Assembly: GCA_016285345.1 (NCBI GenBank)
Contig: JAEEQN010000004.1
Location: 39,858-103,857, forward strand
Origin: Victivallales bacterium
Lineage (GTDB): Bacteria > Verrucomicrobiota > Lentisphaeria > Victivallales > UBA1829
DNA: 64,000 nt
Direction: 5' to 3'
Of this stretch, positions 30,119 through 39,662 are shown piece after piece. A program made the position numbers and the translations under genes. Below the pieces are notes generated by a model. It saw only the letters and a list, made by a program, of their open reading frames with translations, had not been told where the DNA came from and did not search any database. Within the stretch, counting starts at the first letter, position 1. Every line of letters starts with the position of its first letter.

Positions 30119-30132
30119 TTTTGTTATACTCC

Positions 30133-31131
30133 ATGCAATCCACGGAACAGGATCCCGACAGCGCTTCCCCCGACAGTAAAACCGGAGGGGGACGCGTCTA
30201 TTTCGACAGTCCGGGCGCGCTGGAATCGGCGTTCGCCGGGAACTTGACCGGGAATCTCGCCGCGGCGGAATACGCCCTCGGCGTGAAGTTCGCCTCGCGC
30301 GAATCCTGGGCGATGTCCGTGGAGGATACCCCCGACAAACGCGGCGACGGGTTCCTGCGCGAACTCCGCCGCCTTCAGAAAGAACGCGGCCGCGGTCTGG
30401 ACCAGTCCGAATTCGACCTGGCGCTGGATGCCTGGCGCGAGGGACGCGAACAGGACCTCGGCACGTATTTCGCCGAACGCGTCACGGTCGGCCCCGGCAA
30501 GAAAGACGTTTCCGCGCGTTCCCCGAACCAGCTTGCCTATCTGCGTGCGATTCGGAGCAAGGACCTCGTGTTCGGCGTCGGGCCCGCCGGTACCGGCAAG
30601 ACCTATCTTGCCATGGCGATGGCTGTCTCCCTGCTCGTCGCGGGGAAATACAACCGCATTATCCTGACGCGTCCCGCCGTGGAGGCCGGGGAAAACCTCG
30701 GATTCCTGCCCGGCACGCTTCAGGAGAAGATCAACCCGTATCTGCGTCCGCTGCACGATGCGCTCCACGAGATGATGGACTACGCCGCCGCCGAGGAACT
30801 GATGTCGCGCGGCGTGATCGAGGTCGCGCCGCTGGCTTTCATGCGCGGGCGCACGCTGAACCATGCGTTCGTGATCCTGGATGAGGCGCAGAACGCCTCC
30901 CACGAACAGATGTTCATGTTTCTGACCCGCCTCGGATTCCATTCGAAGTGCGTGGTCTGCGGCGATCCCTCGCAGGCGGACATCCCGCACGGCCAGTCCG
31001 GGCTGCCGCACGCACTGGACTGTCTGGCGAATATCGACGGCGTGCGGATTTGCCGGTTCGATACGCGCGACGTGGTGCGGCATCCGCTGGTGGAAAAGAT
31101 CATTCGCGCCTATGAGATGAGCGGAAAATGA
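30133..31131 (+). CDS. PhoH family ATPase
   Basis: GPAGTGKTYLAMAMAV, FVILDEAQNAS, VVCGDPSQADIP. Confidence 0.95.
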   Translation: MQSTEQDPDSASPDSKTGGGRVYFDSPGALESAFAGNLTGNLAAAEYALGVKFASRESWAMSVEDTPDKRGDGFLRELRRLQKERGRGLDQSEFDLALDAWREGREQDLGTYFAERVTVGPGKKDVSARSPNQLAYLRAIRSKDLVFGVGPAGTGKTYLAMAMAVSLLVAGKYNRIILTRPAVEAGENLGFLPGTLQEKINPYLRPLHDALHEMMDYAAAEELMSRGVIEVAPLAFMRGRTLNHAFVILDEAQNASHEQMFMFLTRLGFHSKCVVCGDPSQADIPHGQSGLPHALDCLANIDGVRICRFDTRDVVRHPLVEKIIRAYEMSGK

Positions 31132-31147
31132 GGAAAGGAATGAAGCA

Positions 31148-33508
31148 ATGACCGAGGAAAAGAAAAAGTCAAATGTTTTTTTTGAGCATGTCGGCGCATG
31201 GATGCAGCGTTCGCTGATCGTGTCCCTGCTGCTGATTCTGATGGTGTTCGGGGCGGCCGTGGCTTTGCTGTGGATTCCGAGCCAGAGCGACCTGCCGTCC
31301 ATCGAAAAAGGTTCGCAGGCCGCGCAGGATATCGAAGCCGTCTGTGATTTCTCATATCAGAACAAAAAGGAGGCGATGCGCGTCTTTCAGACGTTCGCAC
31401 TGGAGTTTCCGCGTTATTTCCGGTTCGACCCGGCGCGCTCTGAAAAAATCATAAAGGGCTATGAACTCCTGATGCAGGAGGTCCTGCGCCGGAATGCCGC
31501 CGAGGAGGAACGCAAGGCATATGTCGCGCCGGAAAACGCCGACCCGGAAACGTCCGCGATGGTGTCGTTCGTGCAGGAAATGCCGCCGCTACTGTATTTC
31601 TTCCTCCGTCAGACCGCGCTTGACGACGCCAGGAAGGAAAAAGCCGCCGCGCAGGTGGAGGAGATCGTGTTCGGCGGCATCGCGACCGCGGACGAACGGA
31701 ACAAGGCGCAGCCGTTTACCGGCAAGCTGTCCGAGGGCGAGGGCGCCCGGACGGTCAACGCGCAGATGAACGCGAAGATCCTGGATTCCGATTCGCGCGA
31801 AGTCGGTCCGTTCAAACTCAGCGACCTCCCGACGCCGGAGCTCGCCGCCGCACAGACCGTGAACTCCCTGCTGTCCACGGTGTCCTACGACCAGCGCGTA
31901 CCCTACGAGGAGCCGCTCCTGCGGTTTTTCCGGGCGCTGTATGCGGACGGGAACCTGACTTACGACGCGGAACTGAGCAGGCAGCGTCTGGACGAGGAAT
32001 TCGCGGAGATGCCGAAGGAAGTCCGCGAACCCGAGATATTCCACAAGAAAGGCACGATCCTGATCCACAAGAACGAGATACTGAGCGAGGACCAGGCGGA
32101 GATGTACAAGGCGTACCAGATACGCTACAGCGAGTATCTCCGCGAACAGCGTACATGGAGCAACCTTTTCCAGAAGACGATGCTCGTGGCGCTCCTGATC
32201 GTGCTTTCCTGCATTTACATCGTGCGAGTCCACCCCGAGCTCATCGGCAATAACCGTTCGGTGTGGCTGATCGGCTTCGTGGTCATTATTTCCCTGCTGT
32301 GCAACCGGTTTTTTATGGAGCAGTACAACTATTTCGCTTTAGGCAAGGGGTACCCGGTCGTGCCTCTGTACCTGGCGATACCGCTGGCGTTGCCCGCGCT
32401 CGTGATCGCCGCGATCTACAGCGGGCGTTCCGCCGTGTTCGCCGGGCTGTTCGTGGCGGGCGTGTCCGCCGTGGCGCTGGATTTCTCGTTCCCGGCATTC
32501 GCCTCGGGACTGTTCGTCTGCGCCGTCGGCACTGTCTGCGTGCGGCAGGTCTACGACTACAAGAAATTCTTCACGCGGTCGTTTTTCTCCTGCGCGGTCA
32601 CGATGTGCCTGGCCTCGCTGATCTTCCAGCAGAATCCCGACTTCCTGACGAGCGTCCGCATGCAAGACTGGAACCGTCTGGGATTCAGCCTGGCCGTGCC
32701 GCTGACCGCCGGACTGCTGACTGCGATGGCCGCCTCCGCGCTGATCATCGCGCTGGAGACTGTGCTGGACGTGACGAGCAACATGTCGTATCTGTCGCTG
32801 ACCGACCGGAACCATCCTCTGCTGAAGAAGCTTCAGATGGAGGCGCCCGGCACGTATCACCACTGCGAACGCGTGGCTCTGCTGGCCGAGGAGGCGGCGA
32901 ACCGCGTGGGCGGCGTCTCGCTGAAGGCGCAGGCGTACGCGCTGTTCCACGACGTCGGCAAGCTCGCCTCGCCGGAGATGTTCACGGAAAACTCCAACGG
33001 CAAGGATATGTACAAGGACCTGAACCCGGCGGAGAGCGCGGAGATCATCTGCTGCCACGTGGAATTCGGTGTACAGCTGGCGAAAAAATACAAGCTGAAA
33101 ACGCCGATCCGCCGCGCCATCGAGTGCCATCACGGCAACGACTTCATCTCGTTCTTCTACGAGAAGGAGAAGCAGCGCACGGGGAAGACTCCGCCCGAAG
33201 CGCCGTTCCGTTATCCCGGCCCGCTGCCGGAGGAGAAGGAATGCGTGATCCTGATGCTGGCGGACTGCTGCGAGGCGGCTGTCTGCTCGCTGTCCGATCC
33301 GACCGAGGAAAACGTGCGCGCCCTGGTGGAAAAGATATTCAACGGCAAGCTCCAGCGCAAACAGCTGGATGCCGCGCACATTACGCTGGAACAGCTTACG
33401 CAGATCCGCGAATCGTTCCTGAAGACGTTCAAATCCATGAACCATACGCGCGTCTCGTATTCGCGGGCGAAGGCGGAACCGTCCGGGGGGAAGGGGAAGA
33501 AATCATGA
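31148..33508 (+). CDS. 7TM-HD (PgpH-like) HDIG-domain membrane phosphohydrolase
   Basis: N-terminal TM plus extracytoplasmic domain, multiple TMs, then HHCERVALLAEEAANRVG...YALFHDVGKLASPEMF. Gene order phoH-7TMHD-ybeY. Confidence 0.92.
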   Translation: MTEEKKKSNVFFEHVGAWMQRSLIVSLLLILMVFGAAVALLWIPSQSDLPSIEKGSQAAQDIEAVCDFSYQNKKEAMRVFQTFALEFPRYFRFDPARSEKIIKGYELLMQEVLRRNAAEEERKAYVAPENADPETSAMVSFVQEMPPLLYFFLRQTALDDARKEKAAAQVEEIVFGGIATADERNKAQPFTGKLSEGEGARTVNAQMNAKILDSDSREVGPFKLSDLPTPELAAAQTVNSLLSTVSYDQRVPYEEPLLRFFRALYADGNLTYDAELSRQRLDEEFAEMPKEVREPEIFHKKGTILIHKNEILSEDQAEMYKAYQIRYSEYLREQRTWSNLFQKTMLVALLIVLSCIYIVRVHPELIGNNRSVWLIGFVVIISLLCNRFFMEQYNYFALGKGYPVVPLYLAIPLALPALVIAAIYSGRSAVFAGLFVAGVSAVALDFSFPAFASGLFVCAVGTVCVRQVYDYKKFFTRSFFSCAVTMCLASLIFQQNPDFLTSVRMQDWNRLGFSLAVPLTAGLLTAMAASALIIALETVLDVTSNMSYLSLTDRNHPLLKKLQMEAPGTYHHCERVALLAEEAANRVGGVSLKAQAYALFHDVGKLASPEMFTENSNGKDMYKDLNPAESAEIICCHVEFGVQLAKKYKLKTPIRRAIECHHGNDFISFFYEKEKQRTGKTPPEAPFRYPGPLPEEKECVILMLADCCEAAVCSLSDPTEENVRALVEKIFNGKLQRKQLDAAHITLEQLTQIRESFLKTFKSMNHTRVSYSRAKAEPSGGKGKKS

Positions 33509-34026
33509 ATGCCGTCACCGTCTGGCGCGCCGGCAAATGCTTTCCTGCCCCGTCCCGTGCACGCCTCCGCAGAATGACCGCCGCCGCGGCCGAGCTCGCC
33601 GGACTTCACGACGTCCCGGGCGGCGTCTGCGTGTCGTTCCTGTCTCCGGCGGGCATCGAACGCGTGAATGAGGATTTCCTGGGGCATCACGGCCCGACGG
33701 ACGTGATCAGCTTCGATTACCGCGCGGAGGACGATCCGGGATTTGAGGACGAAACGGACGTATTGGATGAGGCGGATGACGCCGATCCCTCCATCGAGCT
33801 CATCGTGTGTCCCGCCGTGGCCTACGAACAGGCCGTGAAACGCGGGTTGCCGTATGCCGAGGAAGTGGCGCTGTACGTGGCGCACGGACTGCTCCACGCC
33901 GCCGGATACGATGACCTGAATCCGAAGGCGAAACGTGTGATGCGGCGCGCCGAGAAACGCGTGATGGCCGGACTCCGCAAGGCCGGACTGATCCCGCCGA
34001 TGGAATACAAGGACTCTGCCGAATGA
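33505..34026 (+). CDS. ybeY: Endoribonuclease YbeY-like
   Basis: HHGPTDVISFDY, YVAHGLLHAAGYDD; 4-bp ATGA overlap with upstream gene. Confidence 0.88.
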   Translation: MNAVTVWRAGKCFPAPSRARLRRMTAAAAELAGLHDVPGGVCVSFLSPAGIERVNEDFLGHHGPTDVISFDYRAEDDPGFEDETDVLDEADDADPSIELIVCPAVAYEQAVKRGLPYAEEVALYVAHGLLHAAGYDDLNPKAKRVMRRAEKRVMAGLRKAGLIPPMEYKDSAE

Positions 34027-35303
34027 ATCTGATTCTCTTTATTTTCTGCTCCATCCTGTACCTGTGGATCACCGCCGCGTTCGAGGCGTTCTCCTCGCTG
34101 ACCGGCGGCCGCATCCTGAAGGTGGCCGAACGCGACCGCAAGTTCGCGGAACAGCTGGAAGAATGGCACGACCGGGAGGAATCCCTGCGCGCGCTGCTGA
34201 AGCTGATCCTGTGCGTACTGGCGGCGTTCGCGGGCGTGCTTGCGATGGAGTGGACCGGCTCCATCGCGCCGGAGTTCGCGCATCATTGGGGCTGGCTGGT
34301 CATTATGGGCGCTGTCACGATCCTGACCGTGATCTCCGAACTCGCCGCCCGTCTCGTGATCCTGCGGATCGACCTTGCTATCCTGAAGTTCACGGTCCCG
34401 ATCGTTGCCAGTAAATTCTTCCATCCGCTCGCTACGCTGATCGAAAAGGTGACGACCGCGGGAGACGACTGGCGCCGGGCGGACGCCCCGGACGAACTGG
34501 CCTCCGCCGAAGACGAGATCATGAGCATGCTGGACGGTCCGGACGATGACGAGGACGACAGTCTGGAGGAAGAGGAAAAGCAGATGATCCGCGGTATTCT
34601 GGAACTCGGCGAGATGAAGGTGCGCGAAATCATGACGCCGCGCGTGGATCTGGAGGCAATCCCCGCTTCCGCGAGCGTCGCCGACGCGAAACGCCTCTTC
34701 GTCGAGTCCGGCCACAGCCGCATCCCCGTGTACGGCGCGAACCTGGACGACGTGAAGGGCATCCTGTACGCGAAGGACTTCATCGACGAGCACAGTCTGG
34801 AGGGCAAGACACTGACCGAGCTGGCGCGTCCGCCGATCTTCATCCCGGAGACCAAGGAAGTGTCCGACCTGCTCCGCCAGATCAAACGCACGAGCAACCA
34901 TTTCGCCGTCATCATCGACGAATACGGCGGGACCTCGGGCGTCGTCACGTTCGAGGACATCATCGAGGAGATCGTGGGCGAGATCCACGACGAATACGAT
35001 ACCGCCGAGGATTTCGAGGAGCCGCCCGAACATCTGCCGGACGGGTCCGTGATTCTGGACGCCCGCACGCCCGTGGACGACGTGAACACCGAGGCCGGGA
35101 TCATGATCGAGGATTCCGAGGAGGCCGACACCATCGGCGGCTACATCTGCGCCCGCCTGGGACGCATCCCGCGCACGAGGGAGGTCTACGAGGAGCCGGG
35201 CGTATTCCGCGCCACGATCCTTGCGGCGGATTCGCGCACGGTCCGCAAGCTGAAACTTGAACCGATTCAGGAGAAAGAGGGGAACCCCGATGATGCTGAA
35301 TAA
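34023..35303 (+). CDS. CorC/HlyC-family protein with CBS domains and TM N-terminus
   Basis: VREIMTPRVDLEAIP, FVESGHSRIPVYGANLDDVKGILYAKDF, VIIDEYGGTSGVVTFEDIIEEIVGEIHDEYD. Confidence 0.93.
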   Translation: MNLILFIFCSILYLWITAAFEAFSSLTGGRILKVAERDRKFAEQLEEWHDREESLRALLKLILCVLAAFAGVLAMEWTGSIAPEFAHHWGWLVIMGAVTILTVISELAARLVILRIDLAILKFTVPIVASKFFHPLATLIEKVTTAGDDWRRADAPDELASAEDEIMSMLDGPDDDEDDSLEEEEKQMIRGILELGEMKVREIMTPRVDLEAIPASASVADAKRLFVESGHSRIPVYGANLDDVKGILYAKDFIDEHSLEGKTLTELARPPIFIPETKEVSDLLRQIKRTSNHFAVIIDEYGGTSGVVTFEDIIEEIVGEIHDEYDTAEDFEEPPEHLPDGSVILDARTPVDDVNTEAGIMIEDSEEADTIGGYICARLGRIPRTREVYEEPGVFRATILAADSRTVRKLKLEPIQEKEGNPDDAE

Positions 35304-35994
35304 GACCGAACCGAAAAAGAAACATTTCCAGTTCTTCCGCAACATGATCGTGACCGGTCTCCTCGTGGCGGTCCCGATCGTGCTGTCGCTCTGGGTGGCC
35401 TGGTATCTGTACTCCCGCCTCACGGGCTGGGGGCTTACGCTCGCCGATTCCCTGGGGCTGATGGCCGAGATTCCGCCCTTCTGGCGGACGCAGATCATCC
35501 GCATTCTGGCGCTGATCGTCGTGCTGGCCGTGCTGTTCTTCCTCGGCGTTCTCACGAAGATCACCCTCGGCCGCAAAGTGATCGAAAAGGCGCAGGCCCT
35601 GCTCCTGAAACTTCCGCTCGTCAACTTCATCTACTCGACCTGCAAGCAGATCGGCGACACGATCATGTCGTCGAAATCGGGCAGTATGTTCCGGCAGGTC
35701 GTCCTGTTCGAATACCCCCGCAAGGGCTGCTGGGCGATCGGGTTCATGACCAACGAAAACACGCCCGAGAACAGCGAGGCGGCGCGCCGTCTCGGCAAGG
35801 GCGACCTGATCAGCGTCTTCATGCCGACCACGCCGAACCCGACAAGCGGATTCCTGATGCTGATCCCGCGCGAGGAGTGCATCATGCTCGACATGAGCGT
35901 GTCCGACGCCATGCGCCTGATCGTGAGCTGCGGCGCGATCCTGCCCGGCTCCGAAAACGAGGAATCCGGGGAAAAGTCCGGCGATGTGGGGTGA
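35290..35994 (+). CDS. DUF502 family membrane protein
   Basis: NMIVTGLLVAVPIVLSLWVAWYLY; LPLVNFIYSTCKQIGDTI; FMPTTPNPTSGFLMLIPREE. Confidence 0.9.
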   Translation: MMLNKTEPKKKHFQFFRNMIVTGLLVAVPIVLSLWVAWYLYSRLTGWGLTLADSLGLMAEIPPFWRTQIIRILALIVVLAVLFFLGVLTKITLGRKVIEKAQALLLKLPLVNFIYSTCKQIGDTIMSSKSGSMFRQVVLFEYPRKGCWAIGFMTNENTPENSEAARRLGKGDLISVFMPTTPNPTSGFLMLIPREECIMLDMSVSDAMRLIVSCGAILPGSENEESGEKSGDVG

Positions 35995-37288
35995 ACCGGA
36001 ACAATCGTCCGGCGCGTTCGCCGGGGAACGCCCCTGGACCGTCACCGAACTGAACGACGCGGTCCGCACGATCCTTGAAGGCTCGTTCCGTCCGTTCTGG
36101 CTGACCGGCGAGGTCGGCTCGTACAACCCGTACCGCTCGGGGCATGTTTATCTCACGTTGAAGGACGCGGCGTCGCAGGTGCGCGCGGTTTTTTTCAGCG
36201 GGTCGGAAGTGTGCCGCAAGCTCGGACTGAAGGTCGGCGACCAGGTCGAGGTGTTCGGCTCGCTGTCGCTCTACACGCAGCGCGGCGACTTCCAGTTCTA
36301 CATCAAAAAACTCCAGCTGTGCGGGGTAGGGGACCTGCACCGCCAGTTCGCGCTTCTGAAGGAAAAATTAGCGGAGGAAGGGCTTTTCGACCCCGAACAC
36401 AAGAAACCCGTCCCGTTCCTGCCGAAGCGCATCGGCGTCATCAGTTCGCCCATGGGCGCCGCCGTGAAGGACTTCATGAAGATCGCCCTCGCGCGATTCC
36501 CGAACCTCGAAATCCGCCTGTGTCCCGCCCCCGTGCAGGGCAAGGGCGCGGCGGAGAAACTTGCGCGCGCGGTCCGGTTCTTCAACCGGGCGGGCGGCGT
36601 GGACGTGATCGTGCTGACCCGCGGCGGCGGCTCGATGGAGGACCTGTGGCCGTTCAACGAAGAGGTGCTGGCGCGTGCGATCTACGCTTCGAAGATACCC
36701 GTGGTGAGCGCGGTCGGACATGAGATCGACTTCACCATTTCGGATTTCGTCGCCGACATGCGCGCGCCGACGCCGAGCGGGGCGGCGGAACAGCTGATCC
36801 CGGAGAAACGCGTGCTGCTCGACTCGCTGGACGACCTGAAAGTGAGGATGAACACGGCAGCCGCGTACGCCGTGGAACGGTCCGCCGGACGCCTCGCGCA
36901 CGTGATGGGCTCGAAGGTGTTCCGCGACTCCATGCGTCTGGCGCTGGAACGCATGCAGCGCGTGGACATGCTCATGCAGAGCGCGTCCGCTGCGCTTCTG
37001 CGCCGTGCCGACGCCGCCACGCATCGCCTGGAACGCGTCCGCGCCGAGTTCGATGCCTACGATCCGTTCAGGATTCTGAAGCGCGGCTACGTCTATCTGG
37101 CGGAACCCGGCACGGGGCGTCAGATCACGGGCGTCGGCGGGCTTCGGGCGGGACAGCACGTGCGCGCGATTCTGGCGGACGGCGCGGCGGATCTGGATGT
37201 CCGGAGCGTCCGCGAGGCCGAGGCCGCTCAGAACGGCCGCCGGGACCTGTTGCCGCTGATCACGGCGGAGCCGGAGGCAACCAATTAA
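35984..37288 (+). CDS. xseA: Exodeoxyribonuclease VII large subunit
   Basis: WLTGEVGSYNPYRSGHVYLTLKD, RIGVISSPMGAAVKDF, LTRGGGSMEDLWPFNEE, SAVGHEIDFTISDFVADMRAPTPSGAAE. Confidence 0.96.
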   Translation: MWGEPEQSSGAFAGERPWTVTELNDAVRTILEGSFRPFWLTGEVGSYNPYRSGHVYLTLKDAASQVRAVFFSGSEVCRKLGLKVGDQVEVFGSLSLYTQRGDFQFYIKKLQLCGVGDLHRQFALLKEKLAEEGLFDPEHKKPVPFLPKRIGVISSPMGAAVKDFMKIALARFPNLEIRLCPAPVQGKGAAEKLARAVRFFNRAGGVDVIVLTRGGGSMEDLWPFNEEVLARAIYASKIPVVSAVGHEIDFTISDFVADMRAPTPSGAAEQLIPEKRVLLDSLDDLKVRMNTAAAYAVERSAGRLAHVMGSKVFRDSMRLALERMQRVDMLMQSASAALLRRADAATHRLERVRAEFDAYDPFRILKRGYVYLAEPGTGRQITGVGGLRAGQHVRAILADGAADLDVRSVREAEAAQNGRRDLLPLITAEPEATN

Positions 37289-37314
37289 ATGAACCAACGG
37301 GAAAGGAGCGTCCC

Positions 37315-38235
37315 ATGAACTTTTCTTTCAGAATGAAACCGGTTGTGCTGATGATTGCCGCGGCCGCGGCGTTGAGTTTTGTTGCCGCGCTGGATCTTTC
37401 CGGCGCGCAGGTGTCGAAGGCGGATGCCGGGGCGGAAAAGAACCTGATCCATGTGGCGACCTACAACGTGCGCGGACCGAGCGACCGTGCGCCGAACGCG
37501 TGGCGGGACCGTCTGCCGCGCATGGTGAAGACCATCCGCGACAACAGATTCGAGCTGATCGGCACGCAGGAAACGCTTTCCGGACCGATCAAGGACCTCG
37601 CCGCTTCGCTCGAGTTCAATTATTTCGGCATCGGGCGCGACAAGCACAAGGGTGACGAGCACAACGTCGTTTTCTACGATCCCGCGCGCTTCGACGTGAT
37701 CTCGCAGGAGACGTTCTGGCTCTCCGACAACCCCGGAACCCCCGGTTCCTCCAGCTGGGATTCCGGGTGTCCGCGCATCTGCACGTGGGGGCTTCTGCTG
37801 GACCGCCGGACCAATCAGCGCTTCGTCATCGCGAACACGCACCTCGACAACCGGAGCGCGGTGGCGCGGATTCAGGGGATCAACGTGCTCCTCACGCGCC
37901 TCGCGCCCATGATCGAGAAATACCCGTTCATCCTCACCGGCGACTTCAATTCCACCGCCGACGACATGCCCGTGCGGCGTGTGCTCGGCGTACTGCGGAA
38001 CGCCCGCGACGTGTCCGAGACCGACCACTATGGCGCGGGCGACGAGACGTTCCACGATTTTCACGAGAACCGCAGGGAGCGCACTCACCGGAAGCCGATC
38101 GACTTCATCTTCGTGAACAATCGCGTGCGCGTGCTTTCCCACGGCACGATCAACGATTTCCGCAACGGCCTCGCGTCGTCCGACCATTTCCCCGTTACCG
38201 CCGAGATCGTCCTCCTCGACGAACCGGAGAAGTAA
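37315..38235 (+). CDS. Secreted endonuclease/exonuclease/phosphatase family protein
   Basis: Signal peptide; ATYNVRGPSD, IGTQE, ANTHLDNRSAVARIQGI, LTGDFNS, DFIFVNN, SSDHFPVTAEI. Confidence 0.92.
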   Translation: MNFSFRMKPVVLMIAAAAALSFVAALDLSGAQVSKADAGAEKNLIHVATYNVRGPSDRAPNAWRDRLPRMVKTIRDNRFELIGTQETLSGPIKDLAASLEFNYFGIGRDKHKGDEHNVVFYDPARFDVISQETFWLSDNPGTPGSSSWDSGCPRICTWGLLLDRRTNQRFVIANTHLDNRSAVARIQGINVLLTRLAPMIEKYPFILTGDFNSTADDMPVRRVLGVLRNARDVSETDHYGAGDETFHDFHENRRERTHRKPIDFIFVNNRVRVLSHGTINDFRNGLASSDHFPVTAEIVLLDEPEK

Positions 38236-38287
38236 AGCGGCGTCTTGCTTTTGCCTGAGGGTGTGTCTCCTGATAGCTGCTCCGGAC

Positions 38288-38354
38288 AAGGTATGTACCT
38301 TCGAATAGTCTTATACACCTAGATGATATGTCTTATATGTCATATAGGACATAT
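38288..38354. repeat. Two AT-rich palindromes
   Basis: AAGGTA-TG-TACCTT (38288-38301) and ATATGTC-t-TATATG-T-CATATA-g-GACATAT (38326-38354). Confidence 0.7.
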
Positions 38355-38370
38355 TTCTTTCCTCAATTAA

Positions 38371-38711
38371 CCTAAGCCGTTCGCGTCTCTGCGGTGAGGG
38401 AAATCTACCTTACTGAAAAAGAAGAGGGAGGAACCATTTACTCCCCCCCCAAAAAAGGTTTTTGCCGTTCGCATTTCTACGGTGAGGTAAATCAGCCCTG
38501 TTCGCCCCATTTTTAACCTCAGCCGTTTGCGCCTCCGCGGTGAGGTGAATCCACCTCGACAATCTAAAAAACTTAGCCGTTCGCGTCTCAGCAGTGAGGT
38601 GAATCCACCTCATTCTTCTAAAAACTCAGCCGTTCGCGTCTCAGCGGTCAGAGAAGAATCAGTACCGCAATCTAAACTCTTCTGCTATTCGCGTCTCGCG
38701 GTCAAGTAATC
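38371..38711 (+). repeat. Cluster of six imperfect direct repeats, consensus approx. cYtAGCCGTTCGCGTCTCaGCGGTGAGGTGAATCCACCTC
   Basis: Copies at about 38371, 38459, 38517, 38572, 38625 and 38680; several contain GAGGTG-AATC-CACCTC. Confidence 0.85.
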
Positions 38712-38721
38712 CTGTTGCCGA
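38681..38721 (+). repeat. Left arm of inverted repeat flanking the Sel1 gene
   Basis: tctgctattcgcgtctcgcggtcaagtaatcctgttgccga pairs with the reverse complement of 39541-39580. Confidence 0.7.
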
Positions 38722-38826
38722 GTGTGAGCGAGGCTACCACGGCGGCGAAGCCGCCCCCAGCAACGCGGGGACGCAACGCGTCCTTTCCCCCCTTTCCGAA
38801 ATGTGGAAAAAAAGCATAAAAAACGT

Positions 38827-38854
38827 TTGATTTTTCTCGGACTGAATGTACATT
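38827..38854 (+). promoter_or_regulatory. Predicted promoter of the Sel1 gene
   Basis: TTGATT-16 nt-TACATT. Confidence 0.5.
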
Positions 38855-38917
38855 GTGCTTTAGAAATAATAGTCCGTCTGTTTTGTATTCTTGACTATGA
38901 TAAACGGAGGAATCAAG

Positions 38918-39469
38918 ATGAGAGAACATGATTTTCGGGATTTGAAGGCAAAGGCCGTGGAACAGTTGTTTCAGGTCGGCAAATGCTATGAAACTGGCGA
39001 TGGCGTCGACAAGGATGAGGTGGAAGCCGTCAGGTGGTACCGTATGGCGGCGGAGCAGGGTTCCGCCGATGCGATGTTCGAACTCAGCAAGTGCTATACA
39101 TTCGGCATTGGTGTGAGGCGGAACCGCGCAACGGCGTTCAAATGGCTGAGCAAGGCCGCGGAACGCGGTCATTCGAAGGCGATGGTCCAGCTTGGCAAGA
39201 GGTGTACACACGAATACGAAGCAGATTATAATCCGCGCAAAGCCGTCAGATTGTTCCGCACGGCGGCGGAAAAAGGGGATGCGTGGGGCATGTTTCACCT
39301 CGGAGAGTGCTACGCGGACGGCATCGGTGTGAAGAAAGATTATGACGCGGCGTATTTATGGTTCTGCCGTGCCGCGCTTGCCGCCCCTGACGACGAAATG
39401 CTGTATCAATCCGTCCAAAACAAAATCTATGACCCGAACCTGAAAGAAATTCTGGGAAAGAAAAAATAG
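38918..39469 (+). CDS. Sel1-repeat (TPR-like) protein
   Basis: Sel1 repeats: QVGKCYETGDGVDKDEVEAVRWYRMAAEQGSADAMFELSKCYTFGIGVRRN...MFHLGECYADGIGVKKDYDAAYLWF; ggagg upstream of ATG 38918. Confidence 0.9.
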   Translation: MREHDFRDLKAKAVEQLFQVGKCYETGDGVDKDEVEAVRWYRMAAEQGSADAMFELSKCYTFGIGVRRNRATAFKWLSKAAERGHSKAMVQLGKRCTHEYEADYNPRKAVRLFRTAAEKGDAWGMFHLGECYADGIGVKKDYDAAYLWFCRAALAAPDDEMLYQSVQNKIYDPNLKEILGKKK

Positions 39470-39540
39470 GCTAAATCATTCTGTTTGCCGCTTCGCTGGG
39501 GGCGCACATCCGCGCGCCTCGGTGAACTCGTTTGCTCGAG

Positions 39541-39580
39541 TTCGACAGATTACTTGAACGCAGAGACGCGAACGGCGAGA
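39541..39580 (-). repeat. Right arm of inverted repeat flanking the Sel1 gene
   Basis: Reverse complement tctcgccgttcgcgtctctgcgttcaagtaatctgtcgaa matches 38681-38721. Confidence 0.7.
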
Positions 39581-39662
39581 GGTTATTATTATCGCGAACG
39601 GCAAACGTTTTGATGGTTGCGGTGAAAGAGAGGTGGGGGGGCCATTAAAAATTTCTCGTGGG

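Noticed and set aside
38410-38613. 67-aa ORF with RWIHLTAE repeats as a real small protein
   Set aside because: It is a translation of the DNA repeats with no clear RBS; non-coding explanation is simpler.
38371-38711. CRISPR array
   Set aside because: Repeat copies are degenerate, spacing is irregular, no cas genes nearby, and repeats contain their own palindromes.
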